Assembly (NCBI GenBank): GCA_017934745.1
Contig: JAGBIY010000010.1
Span: 1 to 64,000 of the forward strand
Origin: Treponema sp.
Lineage (GTDB): Bacteria > Spirochaetota > Spirochaetia > Treponematales > Treponemataceae
Direction: 5' to 3'
Length of the DNA stretch: 64,000 nt
The notes under the pieces were generated by a model. That model searched no databases, was not told where the DNA came from, and was given only the letters and a program-made list of their open reading frames with translations. Positions 8,198 through 16,685 of the stretch are shown here, one piece after another. Numbering within the stretch: position 1 is the first letter of the stretch; the number at the start of each line of letters is the position of its first letter. The translations under genes and the position numbers were made by a program.

Positions 8198-9760
8198 TTA
8201 GTTCGTTGATAATCTGGCCGACGGACGCGCGTACACTTCTTTAGAAAGCTCCCCGCAAATCCTCTCGTCCACTTTTGAATAGGCCGAAACGGCGAAGTAG
8301 TATATCGTTCCGTTTCTCAACCCGTTGAGCGTGACGGAAGTCTTGTTTCCCACCTTTACCGGGGAAGGACCTTCCACAGCGACCATGCCGAGATACTCGC
8401 CCGGCCTGTTCCCGTAGTAGACGTAGTAGCCGCCCGCCGAATCGTCCACGGAATTGCTCCACGTCACCGTGACGCTTCCGTTTCCCGGCTCCGCGTAAAT
8501 CATGAACGGAGGAAGAGGGTCGTCCTGCTCCGTGTAGCTTAAGACAAGCTCGGAAAGCCGCGGGGAATTCGCGCCGCCACCGTCCGGGAGAAGCTGGCCC
8601 ATTATCTGGAAGTAAAGCCCCTGCACGCCCTCGATTTTCTCACCGGGAACGACCTCCTTCCATTCGGGGAAGTTGTCGTCCCACGCATAGCAGTCGTCGC
8701 CCGCGCGCACATAGAATTTCACGTCGGTCTGCGACGGCACCTTCATCTCCGCCTTTATGCTGTCCAAAACGGCAGAGTGTGAGACAGGAATGAACTTTGA
8801 GACGAAATAGCCGCCGTCCACCTTGAACCGCTCGTTGCCGGTCTGTCCGGGAACGCAGGCGTAGCAATCGGAAGACTTGGCCGACACTCCCCTGTCTATT
8901 CTGAAATTGTCGATTTTCCCCGAATACTGCGAGCAAATCTCTATCTTGGCGGCGACACCAAGCGACGGCTCGCAGACAGTGCCGTTCTCGTGTCCGGTCT
9001 CGGTCATGAACTTTATGCACTCTGTCCTTCCATCGACTGAATATTCAAGCGCGCCCGTGTCCTGGTCGAACGAGACCGTGTGGCGGCTCCACTTTTTCGG
9101 GACGGTCGTTGAAGTTCCGCCCAGAACGACCTCGTCCTTCTCGTATCCCGTGAATATGTTGTTGAATTTCCACTCCAGATGGTTCGAGGAGAACGAAGCC
9201 GTTATCATCTGGTATTTAGAATAGACCGAGGAATTGAGGGAAGAACGCCATGAAAAGACGGTCTCTCCGTTCTCGGCAAGCGAAGGGCAAAGCCAGAACT
9301 CAATCTTGAACGAACCGACAAGGCCCGTCGAACCGAAAATAGAATTCTTGTCGCCCTTGAGCGTTATGCCCTTCTCCACGCCGCGGCTCAAGGCCGCTCC
9401 ACGACCGCGGACAGCATCACTAGAGTGCGAAAGGTTGCACGATATGACCTCGTAATGCCCGATGGAGTCGCGCACGGACGCATCGTCGAACGTCAGAAGC
9501 AAATCGGTGTCGTCGTTTATCTCCTGCGTGGAAGTGACGAGCTGCAGCGACTCGTAGCCGAAGCGTCCGACACCCTTCACGCGCGCCAGCCCCTCCATCG
9601 ACTTCACGTCGCCCCAGCCTTTTTCGCCGCCGAGGACGAGTTTCTTCGGAACAGCGTTGACAATCGACGAGACCGAAGCGCAAACGAACATCACAGAAAA
9701 AATTCTTTTCGCAATTTTTGTTGAAAGAATTTTATGAATAGGTAGAATCTTTTTTAACAT
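8198..9760 (-). CDS. Secreted LamG-like / fibronectin type III protein
   Basis: About 520 residues. The N-terminus is a basic stretch plus hydrophobic segment ending 'VSSIVNA', a plausible signal peptidase I site, so the product is exported. Residues about 90-300 look like a concanavalin/LamG domain ('FKIEFWLCPS', 'WSRHTVSFDQDTGALEYSVDG', 'KIDNFRIDRG'). The C-terminal 100 residues are a fibronectin type III domain ('GSVTVTWSNSVDD', 'GGYYVYYGNRPGEYLG', 'LRNGTIYYFAVSAYSK'). These are binding folds, so a periplasmic or surface role is likely. The start is uncertain: ATG 9760 is one base from the divergent uvrC start and has no ribosome site; ATG 9778 and later ATGs are alternatives. The TPR gene follows. 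Confidence 0.75.
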   Translation of the reverse strand: MLKKILPIHKILSTKIAKRIFSVMFVCASVSSIVNAVPKKLVLGGEKGWGDVKSMEGLARVKGVGRFGYESLQLVTSTQEINDDTDLLLTFDDASVRDSIGHYEVISCNLSHSSDAVRGRGAALSRGVEKGITLKGDKNSIFGSTGLVGSFKIEFWLCPSLAENGETVFSWRSSLNSSVYSKYQMITASFSSNHLEWKFNNIFTGYEKDEVVLGGTSTTVPKKWSRHTVSFDQDTGALEYSVDGRTECIKFMTETGHENGTVCEPSLGVAAKIEICSQYSGKIDNFRIDRGVSAKSSDCYACVPGQTGNERFKVDGGYFVSKFIPVSHSAVLDSIKAEMKVPSQTDVKFYVRAGDDCYAWDDNFPEWKEVVPGEKIEGVQGLYFQIMGQLLPDGGGANSPRLSELVLSYTEQDDPLPPFMIYAEPGNGSVTVTWSNSVDDSAGGYYVYYGNRPGEYLGMVAVEGPSPVKVGNKTSVTLNGLRNGTIYYFAVSAYSKVDERICGELSKEVYARPSARLSTN

Positions 9761-9761
9761 T

Positions 9762-11777
9762 ATGAACCAAACAGACAACCCATTTTATGAATCTCTTCAC
9801 GAAACAGCGTTGAAAGCTCCTTGCTCAAGCGGCGTTTATTTGTGGCGGAATAATCAAAAAACCGTCATATATGTGGGGAAAGCCAAAAATCTGAAAAACA
9901 GACTCAGCTCCTATTTCTCTGGGGAAAAAGCGTTGAAAACCCAATTGCTGATTTCAAACGCAGTCTCCATCGAATATATCACAACGACGAACGAATACGA
10001 AGCGTTCATTCTGGAGAACAACCTCATAAAAAAGCATTCGCCGAAATACAACATCCAGCTCAAGGACGGAAAATCCTACCCTGTGCTGAAGATTACGAAC
10101 GAGGAATTTCCCCGCGTGCTGAAAATCCGCCAAGTGAAAAAAGACGGCTCCCAGTTTTTCGGTCCATACCCCGACGCGACGGCTCTCGAATCGTTCATCG
10201 AAGCCATCTACAAGATTTATCCGCTAAGGCACTGCAGGACATTCAAGAAGAAGAATTCGCCGTGCATGTACTACCACATCGGCCGCTGCAAAGCCCCCTG
10301 CTGCGGAAAAATCGACAAGCGGACCTATAGTGAATTTATCGAAGAAATCAAAAGTCTTCTTGAGGGAAAAGGCGACGAATCGATTTCAAAATTGACACAG
10401 ATGATGAAGGCCGCCGCTTCCGAGCTGAACTTCGAGAAGGCCGCCAGAATCCGCGATGGAATCAAGGCCCTCACCGTCATGCAGAACCAGAACATCGTGG
10501 AGGACTTCAACTCTGGAGACGACAGCGACTACATCGGCTTCTACAGGGAAGGAGAGCTTGTGAGCTTCACCGTGCTCAAAATCCGGGACGGAAAACTGCT
10601 CGGTCGTGACAACTTCCAGACGGTCTCATTGAGCGAGGACGATGAGCTTTTTGAAGAATTCGCGATGAATTTCTACACGAAGAAACAGGAGATTCCACCG
10701 AGGATTTTTCTTTCGGAAGAGGAAGCGGAAGCTGGAAGCCACTCGTTCCTTGAAAAGTACCTCCAAGAAAGCGTCGACGCGGACGTGGCAGTAATATCGG
10801 TGCAAGAAGGCGGCATTCCAGACAATTCGATAGAAAAAAAGCACAAGGCCCTTTTGGGAATGGCGAAGCACAACGCCCACGAGGACATCATCAGGCGAAT
10901 GAGGGAGCGCGGCGACTTTCCGGCGATGGAGGAACTGAAAAAGATGCTTGTCCTCCCCCGACTCCCCCAGAGAATCGAAGGCTTCGACATCGCGCACATC
11001 GGGGGGAAATTCCCTGTCGCGTCCCTCATCTCCTTCTGGAACGGCAACCCCGACAAAAAGAACTACCGAGAATACAGGCTCAAGACTACAGACGGCATAA
11101 TCGACGACTTCGCCTCGATGAAGGAAGCCACCGCCAGAAGGTACTCAAGGCTCTTGAACGACAAGAAGGAACTGCCCGATTTGATTCTGATAGACGGAGG
11201 AATCGGACAGGTGAACGCCGTGGACGACATCATAAAGTCGCTAGACCTTGACATCCCGATTGCGGGACTCGCAAAGCGCGACGAGGAAATCTGGAGACCG
11301 CACGCGTCAAAGCCGATTTGCCTGCCGAAAAGGAGCGACGCCCTCAGGCTTCTGCAGCGGGTGCGCGACGAGACGCACAGGTTCGCGACAAGCCGCAACC
11401 AGGAACTCCGCACGAAGGAGAACACGGAAAGCGTCTTCAAGGAACTTCCGCACGTCGGGGAAAAGCGCGAGAAGATTCTCCTGCAGACCTTCACCACGCT
11501 TGAGAACCTCGCGAACGCGGAAGAGTCGCAGATAGCCCAGGCACTCCACGTCCGTGCGGGAGAGGCGAGCGAAATCCTCTACGCCGCGAAAACCATGTGG
11601 CAGAAGCAGAAGGATTCGATAGAGCGGAAAAAGGAGCAGATAGACGCGGAACTCGGAACGGGCGCGGAACAGAAGAAAAACTACGAGTCGGTTCTCGCCG
11701 AGTTCGAGGAAGAAAATTCCATGCATGTCGCGGACGGGGGAGCGGAAACAAGCGGACACGGAACGAACGGAAGCTAG
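9762..11777 (+). CDS. uvrC: Excinuclease ABC subunit C
   Basis: 671 residues. A GIY-YIG nuclease domain (about 22-100, 'GVYLW...VIYVGKAKNLKNRL') makes the 3' incision. A cysteine-bearing middle ('CMYYHIGRCKAPCCGK') and UVR motif (about 205-240, 'ASELNFEKAARIRDGIKAL') follow, then the RNase H-like UvrC domain ('RIEGFDIAHIGG', 'PDLILIDGGIGQVNA') for the 5' incision, and helix-hairpin-helix repeats ('VGEKREKILLQTF'). With UvrA/B it cuts out bulky DNA lesions. The last 20 or so codons ('GAETSGHGTNGS') share sequence with the palindromic repeat found elsewhere in the window, so the tail seems to come from a repeat insertion. Confidence 0.95.
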   Translation: MNQTDNPFYESLHETALKAPCSSGVYLWRNNQKTVIYVGKAKNLKNRLSSYFSGEKALKTQLLISNAVSIEYITTTNEYEAFILENNLIKKHSPKYNIQLKDGKSYPVLKITNEEFPRVLKIRQVKKDGSQFFGPYPDATALESFIEAIYKIYPLRHCRTFKKKNSPCMYYHIGRCKAPCCGKIDKRTYSEFIEEIKSLLEGKGDESISKLTQMMKAAASELNFEKAARIRDGIKALTVMQNQNIVEDFNSGDDSDYIGFYREGELVSFTVLKIRDGKLLGRDNFQTVSLSEDDELFEEFAMNFYTKKQEIPPRIFLSEEEAEAGSHSFLEKYLQESVDADVAVISVQEGGIPDNSIEKKHKALLGMAKHNAHEDIIRRMRERGDFPAMEELKKMLVLPRLPQRIEGFDIAHIGGKFPVASLISFWNGNPDKKNYREYRLKTTDGIIDDFASMKEATARRYSRLLNDKKELPDLILIDGGIGQVNAVDDIIKSLDLDIPIAGLAKRDEEIWRPHASKPICLPKRSDALRLLQRVRDETHRFATSRNQELRTKENTESVFKELPHVGEKREKILLQTFTTLENLANAEESQIAQALHVRAGEASEILYAAKTMWQKQKDSIERKKEQIDAELGTGAEQKKNYESVLAEFEEENSMHVADGGAETSGHGTNGS

Positions 11778-11815
11778 GTTCGGCAATTACGGTATGCATG
11801 AACTCGGCATTTGTC
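11735..11815 (+). repeat. Palindromic repeat, degenerate copy 5, overlapping uvrC 3' end
   Basis: GAAACAAGCGG inside the uvrC tail equals the left arm of the copy at 17.97 kb. Right after the uvrC stop comes GTTCGGCAATTACGGTATGC then ATGAACTCGGCATT, the right arm of the same family. The central stem is lost. This places a decayed repeat across the uvrC stop codon, between convergent uvrC and hipA. Confidence 0.6.
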
Positions 11816-11818
11816 ATT

Positions 11819-13102
11819 TTATCGAACAACTTTGCCGAATATTTTTTCCGCAACGGGCTGCGCTTCCGAGAATCCGCTTTGCGTTAATTCTTCTGCTGAA
11901 TCAAAAATGGCTTTTTTTATGCCGCTTTGCACTTCATCGAAGAGCTTCATCGCAATTTTAGAACCAAGTCCGCAATTCTTCGCTTCTTTTTCAAAATCAT
12001 CTCTCGTAATTTGATTTATGTTCCGCTTTCCGTTTATGCCCACAGACATTTCATCGGTGCTGCCTTCGTAAAGCCTTGTGCAGACAACATCGTAAAATGG
12101 AGCAAGCCGAATTGAAGACAAATCTTTGCCGTAGACAAGCGAACTGTTTTTGATGTGGTTGTCAGTATTTCCAATTATGAAGTTGAATACAGCGCGTTTC
12201 CAAAGTTTTATCGAGTCTTCAATCGGATTTGACGAATGCTTTTGAAGCAGTCCGAACATTTTTTTCAGATAGCATTCGCCTGATTTTTCATATTTATCAG
12301 CTGATTTGATTCCCAACGCTTGCGCAAAATCTTCTTGGTGCAAGCGATACGGAGTTTTCAGGCCGTCAATCATTTTAGAATCGTTGTCAAAAACACGGTC
12401 AAAACGTCTTGTGGCAAAAAGAACATCTTCGTCACTAAATTTTCCGTTTTGTGCCTGAAGAATAAAGCTTTCTGGAATCTCCATTCCCAATTTTCGGGCT
12501 GCAAGAAGGCAAATCTGCTCGTTCAATACGATGCTTTTGTATCGGACGTGGCTTTGCTTTACGATATGCGTGCTCGGAGCAAGTCCTTGCGGCTTGTACC
12601 ATGTTCTGGAAGGCTCGTCATAGTACAATCCGACTTTTCCAGATGCTCCTGTCAGGGAAAGATGGCTTTTTACGACAATTTCAGCGGATTTGCTCGCGCC
12701 TTCTTTTGCAAGCTCCTTGATTTCTTCGACAGCCAAATGCGAGTAGCCTGTTTTTGCGGAAGTTTTGCCTTCGTCGATAATCTGAATCGCCCCCAAGCAT
12801 TCGCTTCCGAGTTCCCGGAGAATAGAAATATAGTCATCTGAAGAAGCATGAATGCTGTTTGCAACACACTGCCGTGTAAAACCTTCCGGCAAAAGTCCGT
12901 CAAAAAACGCTTTGGTTGTGGCTGAGTCAAAGTTTTTTCTTGAAAGCGGAAGACTCAATGAAATGGATTTTGCTGTTGGCGATGAAATGTAGGATTCATC
13001 ATAAGAAAAAACAGCATCCGTAAAACCACTCCCCGCAATGCGCCCAGCCTGAACAAACTGCCCGCTGATTTCTATCTGCACCCTAAGATTCACGCCGCCC
13101 AT
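11819..13102 (-). CDS. hipA: HipA-type serine/threonine kinase toxin
   Basis: 427 residues, the usual HipA length. It shows the N-terminal subdomain ('FDGLLPEGFTRQ'), the regulatory loop segment 'HLSLTGASGKVGL' (about 147-159), the catalytic 'NFIIGNTDNHIKNSS' (Asp at about 314) and the DFG-like 'LAPFYDVV' (Asp at about 338). HipA kinases phosphorylate glutamyl-tRNA synthetase or related targets and slow growth. Its start follows directly on the hipB stop codon. No key residue appears to be missing. Confidence 0.9.
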   Translation of the reverse strand: MGGVNLRVQIEISGQFVQAGRIAGSGFTDAVFSYDESYISSPTAKSISLSLPLSRKNFDSATTKAFFDGLLPEGFTRQCVANSIHASSDDYISILRELGSECLGAIQIIDEGKTSAKTGYSHLAVEEIKELAKEGASKSAEIVVKSHLSLTGASGKVGLYYDEPSRTWYKPQGLAPSTHIVKQSHVRYKSIVLNEQICLLAARKLGMEIPESFILQAQNGKFSDEDVLFATRRFDRVFDNDSKMIDGLKTPYRLHQEDFAQALGIKSADKYEKSGECYLKKMFGLLQKHSSNPIEDSIKLWKRAVFNFIIGNTDNHIKNSSLVYGKDLSSIRLAPFYDVVCTRLYEGSTDEMSVGINGKRNINQITRDDFEKEAKNCGLGSKIAMKLFDEVQSGIKKAIFDSAEELTQSGFSEAQPVAEKIFGKVVR

Positions 13103-13318
13103 CTAACTTCTCGCCTCCACGCTCAGATTAAGCCCAAGCATGTTCATGAGGTGCAGCGTTTTCCCGATTTCGCAGGTCGTTTTTCCATTCTCAAGGTCGG
13201 AGAGAAAACTCATGCTGAAACCTGTTATTTCTGAAATGAATTTTTGGGTGTATGACAATTCCTTTCTGCGGTTTCGGATTGCCTGGCCTAGTGAAATTGA
13301 ATCGTTTACCTGCATCAT
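13103..13318 (-). CDS. hipB: HipB-like helix-turn-helix antitoxin
   Basis: A 71-residue XRE-type HTH protein ('LGQAIRNRRKELSYTQKFIS', 'FLSDLENGKTTCEIGKTL') with tandem ATGs at 13318 and 13315 behind AGGAG. It neutralises HipA and binds its own promoter; a matching inverted repeat lies just upstream (13338-13381). It ends one base before hipA. Confidence 0.88.
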   Translation of the reverse strand: MMQVNDSISLGQAIRNRRKELSYTQKFISEITGFSMSFLSDLENGKTTCEIGKTLHLMNMLGLNLSVEARS

Positions 13319-13337
13319 GTTCTCCTAAAAATATAGT

Positions 13338-13391
13338 CGTTCGGCTTTATTTTTTGAATTTCAACATAATATAGCCGAACGGCGTTGTCAA
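13338..13391 (-). promoter_or_regulatory. hipBA promoter with HipB operator pair
   Basis: On the minus strand TTGACA (13391-13386), a 17-base spacer and TATGTT (13368-13363) form a promoter. The arms CGTTCGGCT (13338-13346) and AGCCGAACG (13373-13381) are inverted repeats, one inside the spacer and one downstream, about 35 bases apart centre to centre. This fits co-operative autorepression by HipB dimers. Confidence 0.7.
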
Positions 13392-14197
13392 TCTTTTTTT
13401 TATTTAACAAATCTTCAACTAGAACTGCAGGGGCTTTTCTTTTACTCTCTCAATCCGCAAAAGAGTGTGCAATTTACCAAGTCATTGCGCAGCGGGATGT
13501 CTCAAAATTCTGGAAGAGCGGGAAGATACGAATCTCGATTTTGGGAATTGAGAACCAGACAGTGCAGGACGCCGACATGCCGATGCGAGTAATCAGCTAC
13601 GACGGAGCCTCGTACAAGCAGCAGCTTTTGGACAAAAAATTACGGAATCATTATCCGGTCGCTACGCTTGTCCTCTACTTCGGCACGGACGAGAAATGGT
13701 CGGTCGCAAAAAGACTGTACGAATGTTTCGAAATTCCTGAAAAACTGAAGCCGTTCGTCAACAACTACAAGATAAACGTGTTCGACATCGCATGGCTAAG
13801 CGAAAAAACAATCGGAATGTTCAAAAGCGATTTCAAGCTTATTGCAGAGTATTTCAGGACGAAGAGGCTTCACAAGAAGTACAAAGGCTCAAAAGAGAAA
13901 CTGCAACATGCGAACGAAACGTTGAAGATGTTCTCCGCGCTGACCGGAGACGATTCGTTTGAAAAGGCATACAATAAAAGCAACTTTGCGGCAGGAGGTG
14001 TAACCATGTGTGATGTCGTCGAACAGATTCGAGCAGAAGGAAAAGCGGAAGGAAAAGCGGAAGGAAAAAGCGAACTGATAATGAATCTCATCAAGGCGAA
14101 GGCTGGAACGCTTGAGCAGATTGCATCATGGCTGAAGCTTTCTGTAAGCGAGATTAAGAAAATTGCGGAAAAAATCCCCGAACCAGTTCAACTTTGA
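13385..14197 (+). pseudogene. Truncated Rpn/PD-(D/E)XK transposase-like gene
   Basis: The frame has no ATG at its head (TTG at best). Recognisable Rpn-family sequence begins only near 13460 ('AIYQVIAQRDVSKFWKSG', 'RISILGIENQTVQDADMPMR') and continues through 'PVATLVLYFGTDEKW' to the usual tail of EGKAEGKAEGK repeats and a C-terminal HTH-like end. The N-terminal part of this family, which carries the start of the nuclease core, is absent and replaced by the hipB promoter region. It is therefore probably a dead or truncated copy of a recombination-promoting nuclease gene. Confidence 0.7.
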
Positions 14198-14272
14198 ACA
14201 AAGATTTTTTCTATTTTATCTCCCGTTTGTGCGAAGCACTTTGCCGCACCGCAGGCAGTCAAAAAAAAGACA

Positions 14273-14304
14273 AGCCTGACCAAGAACGCCGTCTTGGGCA
14301 GGCT
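14273..14304. other. Stem-loop after the Rpn remnant
   Basis: AGCCTGACCAAGA (14273-14285) pairs with TCTTGGGCAGGCT (14292-14304) over a six-base loop with one mismatch. It is not followed by a T-run on either strand. It stands between the Rpn remnant and the palindromic repeat and shares 'CCGCACC(G/A)CAGGCA' just upstream with the murJ-leader hairpin. Confidence 0.5.
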
Positions 14305-14343
14305 ATGGTACGGTTTTACAAGTGAAAAAAACTACTAGGGCGA

Positions 14344-14539
14344 AAGTCGAGTTTTTACAGAGAAATGGCCGAAACGAGCGGAAGCGGGGTTCCGTCAACA
14401 AAAACACTAAACATCGCAAGCGATGTTAACGCCACCGCGGAGCGGTACTGCCGTTTTGGGCAAGACTGCGCAAGCAGGCTACGGTTCCCGCTGGGAGCGC
14501 GTTTCGGCAACTACGGTACGCATAAACTCGACATTCGAC
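14344..14539 (+). repeat. Palindromic repeat, copy 1
   Basis: The outer arms are AAGTCGAGTTT and AAACTCGACATTCGAC. The next stem is GCCGAAAC/GTTTCGGC, then AGCGGG/CCCGCT, and a central region with small hairpins (ACATCGCAAGCGATGT and CACCGCGGAGCGGT). The central arm pairs CCGT with ACGG and AAAAC with GTTTT, but a 23-base insertion containing CTGCGCAAGCAG breaks the right side. The lipoprotein gene stop codon lies four bases past the right end. Confidence 0.8.
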
Positions 14540-14542
14540 CTG

Positions 14543-15412
14543 CTAAAAGGTCAATGTGTACTCTGTTCCCTTTGCGACACCCGATGCGGATGCGACTTCA
14601 TCGGGAATAGCCGTGAACGTCAACTTCACAGTGCAGCCGGAACCCTCAGTGCCGGTGCCGCTCGTGGAGTATGTGCCTTCGACTTTTCCGAACAGCTTGT
14701 AACCGCCATTATGATTAACTTCACCGTATATGTTGCCGGAAAATTTTCCGTCAGAGAATGAGCAGTTTTTTGCCTTGAAACAATCATACACAGCAGAGTC
14801 GCCATGCTCCAGCACATCCAACTTGATGTTACCGCTTACTCTGACAGAACCGTCAGCACTGTAAAACTTGCACTCTGTCGGCAGATTGCCGTCGAAATAG
14901 TCTTCCAAGGAAATCACGTCGCCGGTTATCTCATACTTGTACTCCTCAACGTTGCCAGAAAACCAATCTTTTCCATCTTCGGCCAAGTACAGGAGATAGT
15001 CCTCGGTGAGTTCCACACCTTCGCTCTCCAGTTCTTTCTTTCGATAGGCGACGTATTCATCAGCGTTCGAAAGCGAGAACGCCTCACCATCTTCGGTTCC
15101 AGAAATCGACTGAAAGGCGAGATAGAGAATCGACTTCTCGGTGTCGTATGAATACTGGTAAGTCTTCTCGTAGGTACCGTCATCGTCTTCCTCCGTAAAG
15201 ACAACGGTGCTTTCTTTGAATTTCAAAGTGTGAACATCTTCATGCTCATCTTCATAGGTGAACGTCTTGCCCGAAAAGATGTTTTCGCCCACGGAAGTCG
15301 GAAGCGAAGCCTTAGGCGTGTCGTCCTCATCCTCATCGTCGCCGCAGGAAGCGAACGGAATGGCGAGAGAGGCGAACAAAATGGAAAAAAGAATCCTGTT
15401 GAGTTTTTTCAT
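14543..15412 (-). CDS. Acidic lipoprotein, function unknown
   Basis: 289 residues from ATG 15412, which has AAGGAG upstream; an earlier in-frame ATG at 15505 would precede the signal and is unlikely. The N-terminus 'MKKLNRILFSILFASLAIP' then 'FASC' followed by 'GDDEDEDD' is a lipoprotein signal with Cys near residue 24 and an acidic +2 region. The rest is beta-rich with repeated 'GKTFTYEDEHEDVHTLKF', 'YSYDTEKSILYLAF' and 'VRVSGNIKLDV' strands, a lipocalin-like or beta-repeat impression without a recognised family. It is bracketed by two copies of the palindromic repeat. Confidence 0.75.
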   Translation of the reverse strand: MKKLNRILFSILFASLAIPFASCGDDEDEDDTPKASLPTSVGENIFSGKTFTYEDEHEDVHTLKFKESTVVFTEEDDDGTYEKTYQYSYDTEKSILYLAFQSISGTEDGEAFSLSNADEYVAYRKKELESEGVELTEDYLLYLAEDGKDWFSGNVEEYKYEITGDVISLEDYFDGNLPTECKFYSADGSVRVSGNIKLDVLEHGDSAVYDCFKAKNCSFSDGKFSGNIYGEVNHNGGYKLFGKVEGTYSTSGTGTEGSGCTVKLTFTAIPDEVASASGVAKGTEYTLTF

Positions 15413-15461
15413 GTCTGTCTCCTTAAAATTAGGTTGATTAAGGAGCACTATACATTCTACT

Positions 15462-15501
15462 AAAAAAAAACTAGTGCTTTTAAATTTTCTGAAAGCACTA
15501 G
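15462..15501 (-). terminator. Intrinsic terminator (minus strand)
   Basis: CTAGTGCTTT (15471-15480) and AAAGCACTAG (15492-15501) form a perfect 10-bp stem. On the minus strand it is followed by a run of nine T (15462-15470). It would stop transcripts coming from the tacAT side 50 bases before the lipoprotein start, or act as a leader attenuator. Confidence 0.75.
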
Positions 15502-15532
15502 TCAAAAACGAGGCACAAATGATACATGGTCA

Positions 15533-15710
15533 AAAGTCGAGTTTTTACAGTGGAATGGCCGAAACGATCGGAAGCGGGGTTCCACAGCCGAATGCACTAA
15601 ACATCGCACGCGATGTTAACGCCACCGCGAAGCGGTACTGCCGCATTCGGCTGTGGGTTCCCGCTGGGAGCGCGTTTCGGCAACTACGGTATGCATAAAC
15701 TCGACATTCG
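15533..15710 (+). repeat. Palindromic repeat, copy 2
   Basis: It has the same outer stems as copy 1 (GTCGAGTTT/AAACTCGAC, GCCGAAAC/GTTTCGGC, AGCGGG/CCCGCT). The central stem is a perfect 14-bp pair, CCACAGCCGAATGC (15582-15595) with GCATTCGGCTGTGG (15643-15656), whose sequence is unlike that of copies 1 and 3. The loop holds ACATCGCACGCGATGT and ACCGCGAAGCGGT. Confidence 0.85.
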
Positions 15711-15798
15711 CCCTACATGAAAATTCGATGCATGGGATTGCGGAGGCGTAGACATGCACAAAGGCTTTTCGGATGGGATTCTTCTCATGCAAGACTTT

Positions 15799-16302
15799 TT
15801 AGCCTTCCACCGCTTTCCTTACAGTTTCCACCGGCAGAAAATATGAAAGCTCCTTGTCGTTGAACTTGATAAATCCATAGCGCTCGTAAAAACTCTTTGA
15901 AGTCTCTTTCGCATCGACAATTATGAAATACAATCCAGTAATCTCCGCCACATGGACTATCTTCAAAAAAGCCTGGGCAAGCAGCCATTTGCCGATTCCT
16001 TTTCCCTGCAAATTCTTGGCGACTGCAAGACGCGCGATTCGTAGCGAAGGAATAGGATACCTGGGCAGTTTTCCCCTGTATTCATCAGGAATGTCCTCAT
16101 AAACCACCTGAGCCGTCGCAAGTGTAAAATAGCCTGCGACATCCTCATTCCCATCAAACACTACAAAAGTTTTTCCGATTCCCAACGCGTCATTTTTCAG
16201 AGAGTAGCGTGAAAGGAATTCGTTCAGCACTTCGGTTCCAGAGTCGAATTTTTTTAGTCGTGATTTTGGGACATCCTTTATCGAAACCAATTTGAGGCTC
16301 AT
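15799..16302 (-). CDS. TacT-type GNAT toxin
   Basis: A 167-residue GNAT protein with the acetyl-CoA loop 'RLAVAKNLQGKGIGKWLL' (about 90-107) and C-terminal 'AKETSKSFYERYGFIKF'. In the TacAT family the toxin acetylates the amino group of charged tRNAs and blocks translation. Its ATG overlaps the antitoxin stop (ATGA), which is standard for such pairs. The assignment rests on the GNAT motifs plus the DUF1778-like partner. Confidence 0.85.
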   Translation of the reverse strand: MSLKLVSIKDVPKSRLKKFDSGTEVLNEFLSRYSLKNDALGIGKTFVVFDGNEDVAGYFTLATAQVVYEDIPDEYRGKLPRYPIPSLRIARLAVAKNLQGKGIGKWLLAQAFLKIVHVAEITGLYFIIVDAKETSKSFYERYGFIKFNDKELSYFLPVETVRKAVEG

Positions 16303-16553
16303 ATGAACAAACCTTTCAGCGCCTCATTCGGCTCCGGGGGATTTTCCAAAGCATCCATTACAAGTTCCCTGTCGCGGTCGGAAAGCACAAGCGCTTCGTT
16401 TTCCGCCAGGTCAATCTGCGCCTGCTTCAGCGACGATGTAAGGATGTACGAAGAAAGCGAGACGTGCTTGAGTTCAGCGGCACGTTCAAGAAGAGTCTTC
16501 TGTTTCGAGTTCGCCCTAAAGTCGATGCGTTCATCTTTCAACACCACTGCCAT
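16299..16553 (-). CDS. TacA-type (DUF1778, ribbon-helix-helix) antitoxin
   Basis: 84 residues from ATG 16553 behind GGAGG; the open frame extends upstream but without coding character. The 'ERIDFRANSKQKTLLERAA' strand-helix, 'SLSSYILTSSLKQAQ' helix and 'NEALVLSDRDRELVMDAL' tail ending in 'PPEPNEALKGLF' are the DUF1778 plan: an N-terminal RHH for operator binding and a C-terminal toxin-wrapping peptide. It overlaps the toxin gene by four bases. Confidence 0.88.
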   Translation of the reverse strand: MAVVLKDERIDFRANSKQKTLLERAAELKHVSLSSYILTSSLKQAQIDLAENEALVLSDRDRELVMDALENPPEPNEALKGLFI

Positions 16554-16581
16554 AAAAGAACCTCCAATTCCACCATAGCAC

Positions 16582-16602
16582 AATGTACATAAATTGTACA
16601 CA
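16582..16602. promoter_or_regulatory. Candidate TacA operator
   Basis: TGTACA (16584-16589) and TGTACA (16595-16600) with a five-base spacer make a symmetric site about 30 bases upstream of the antitoxin start. It is positioned over the expected promoter, as in RHH autoregulation. Confidence 0.55.
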
Positions 16603-16685
16603 CACAGCCAAACGAGCGGCAGTGAAAAACTTCCACAGCCTATTGATTCTTTGAAGAACGCTTTTATAATCTCAATTGACCGAAC

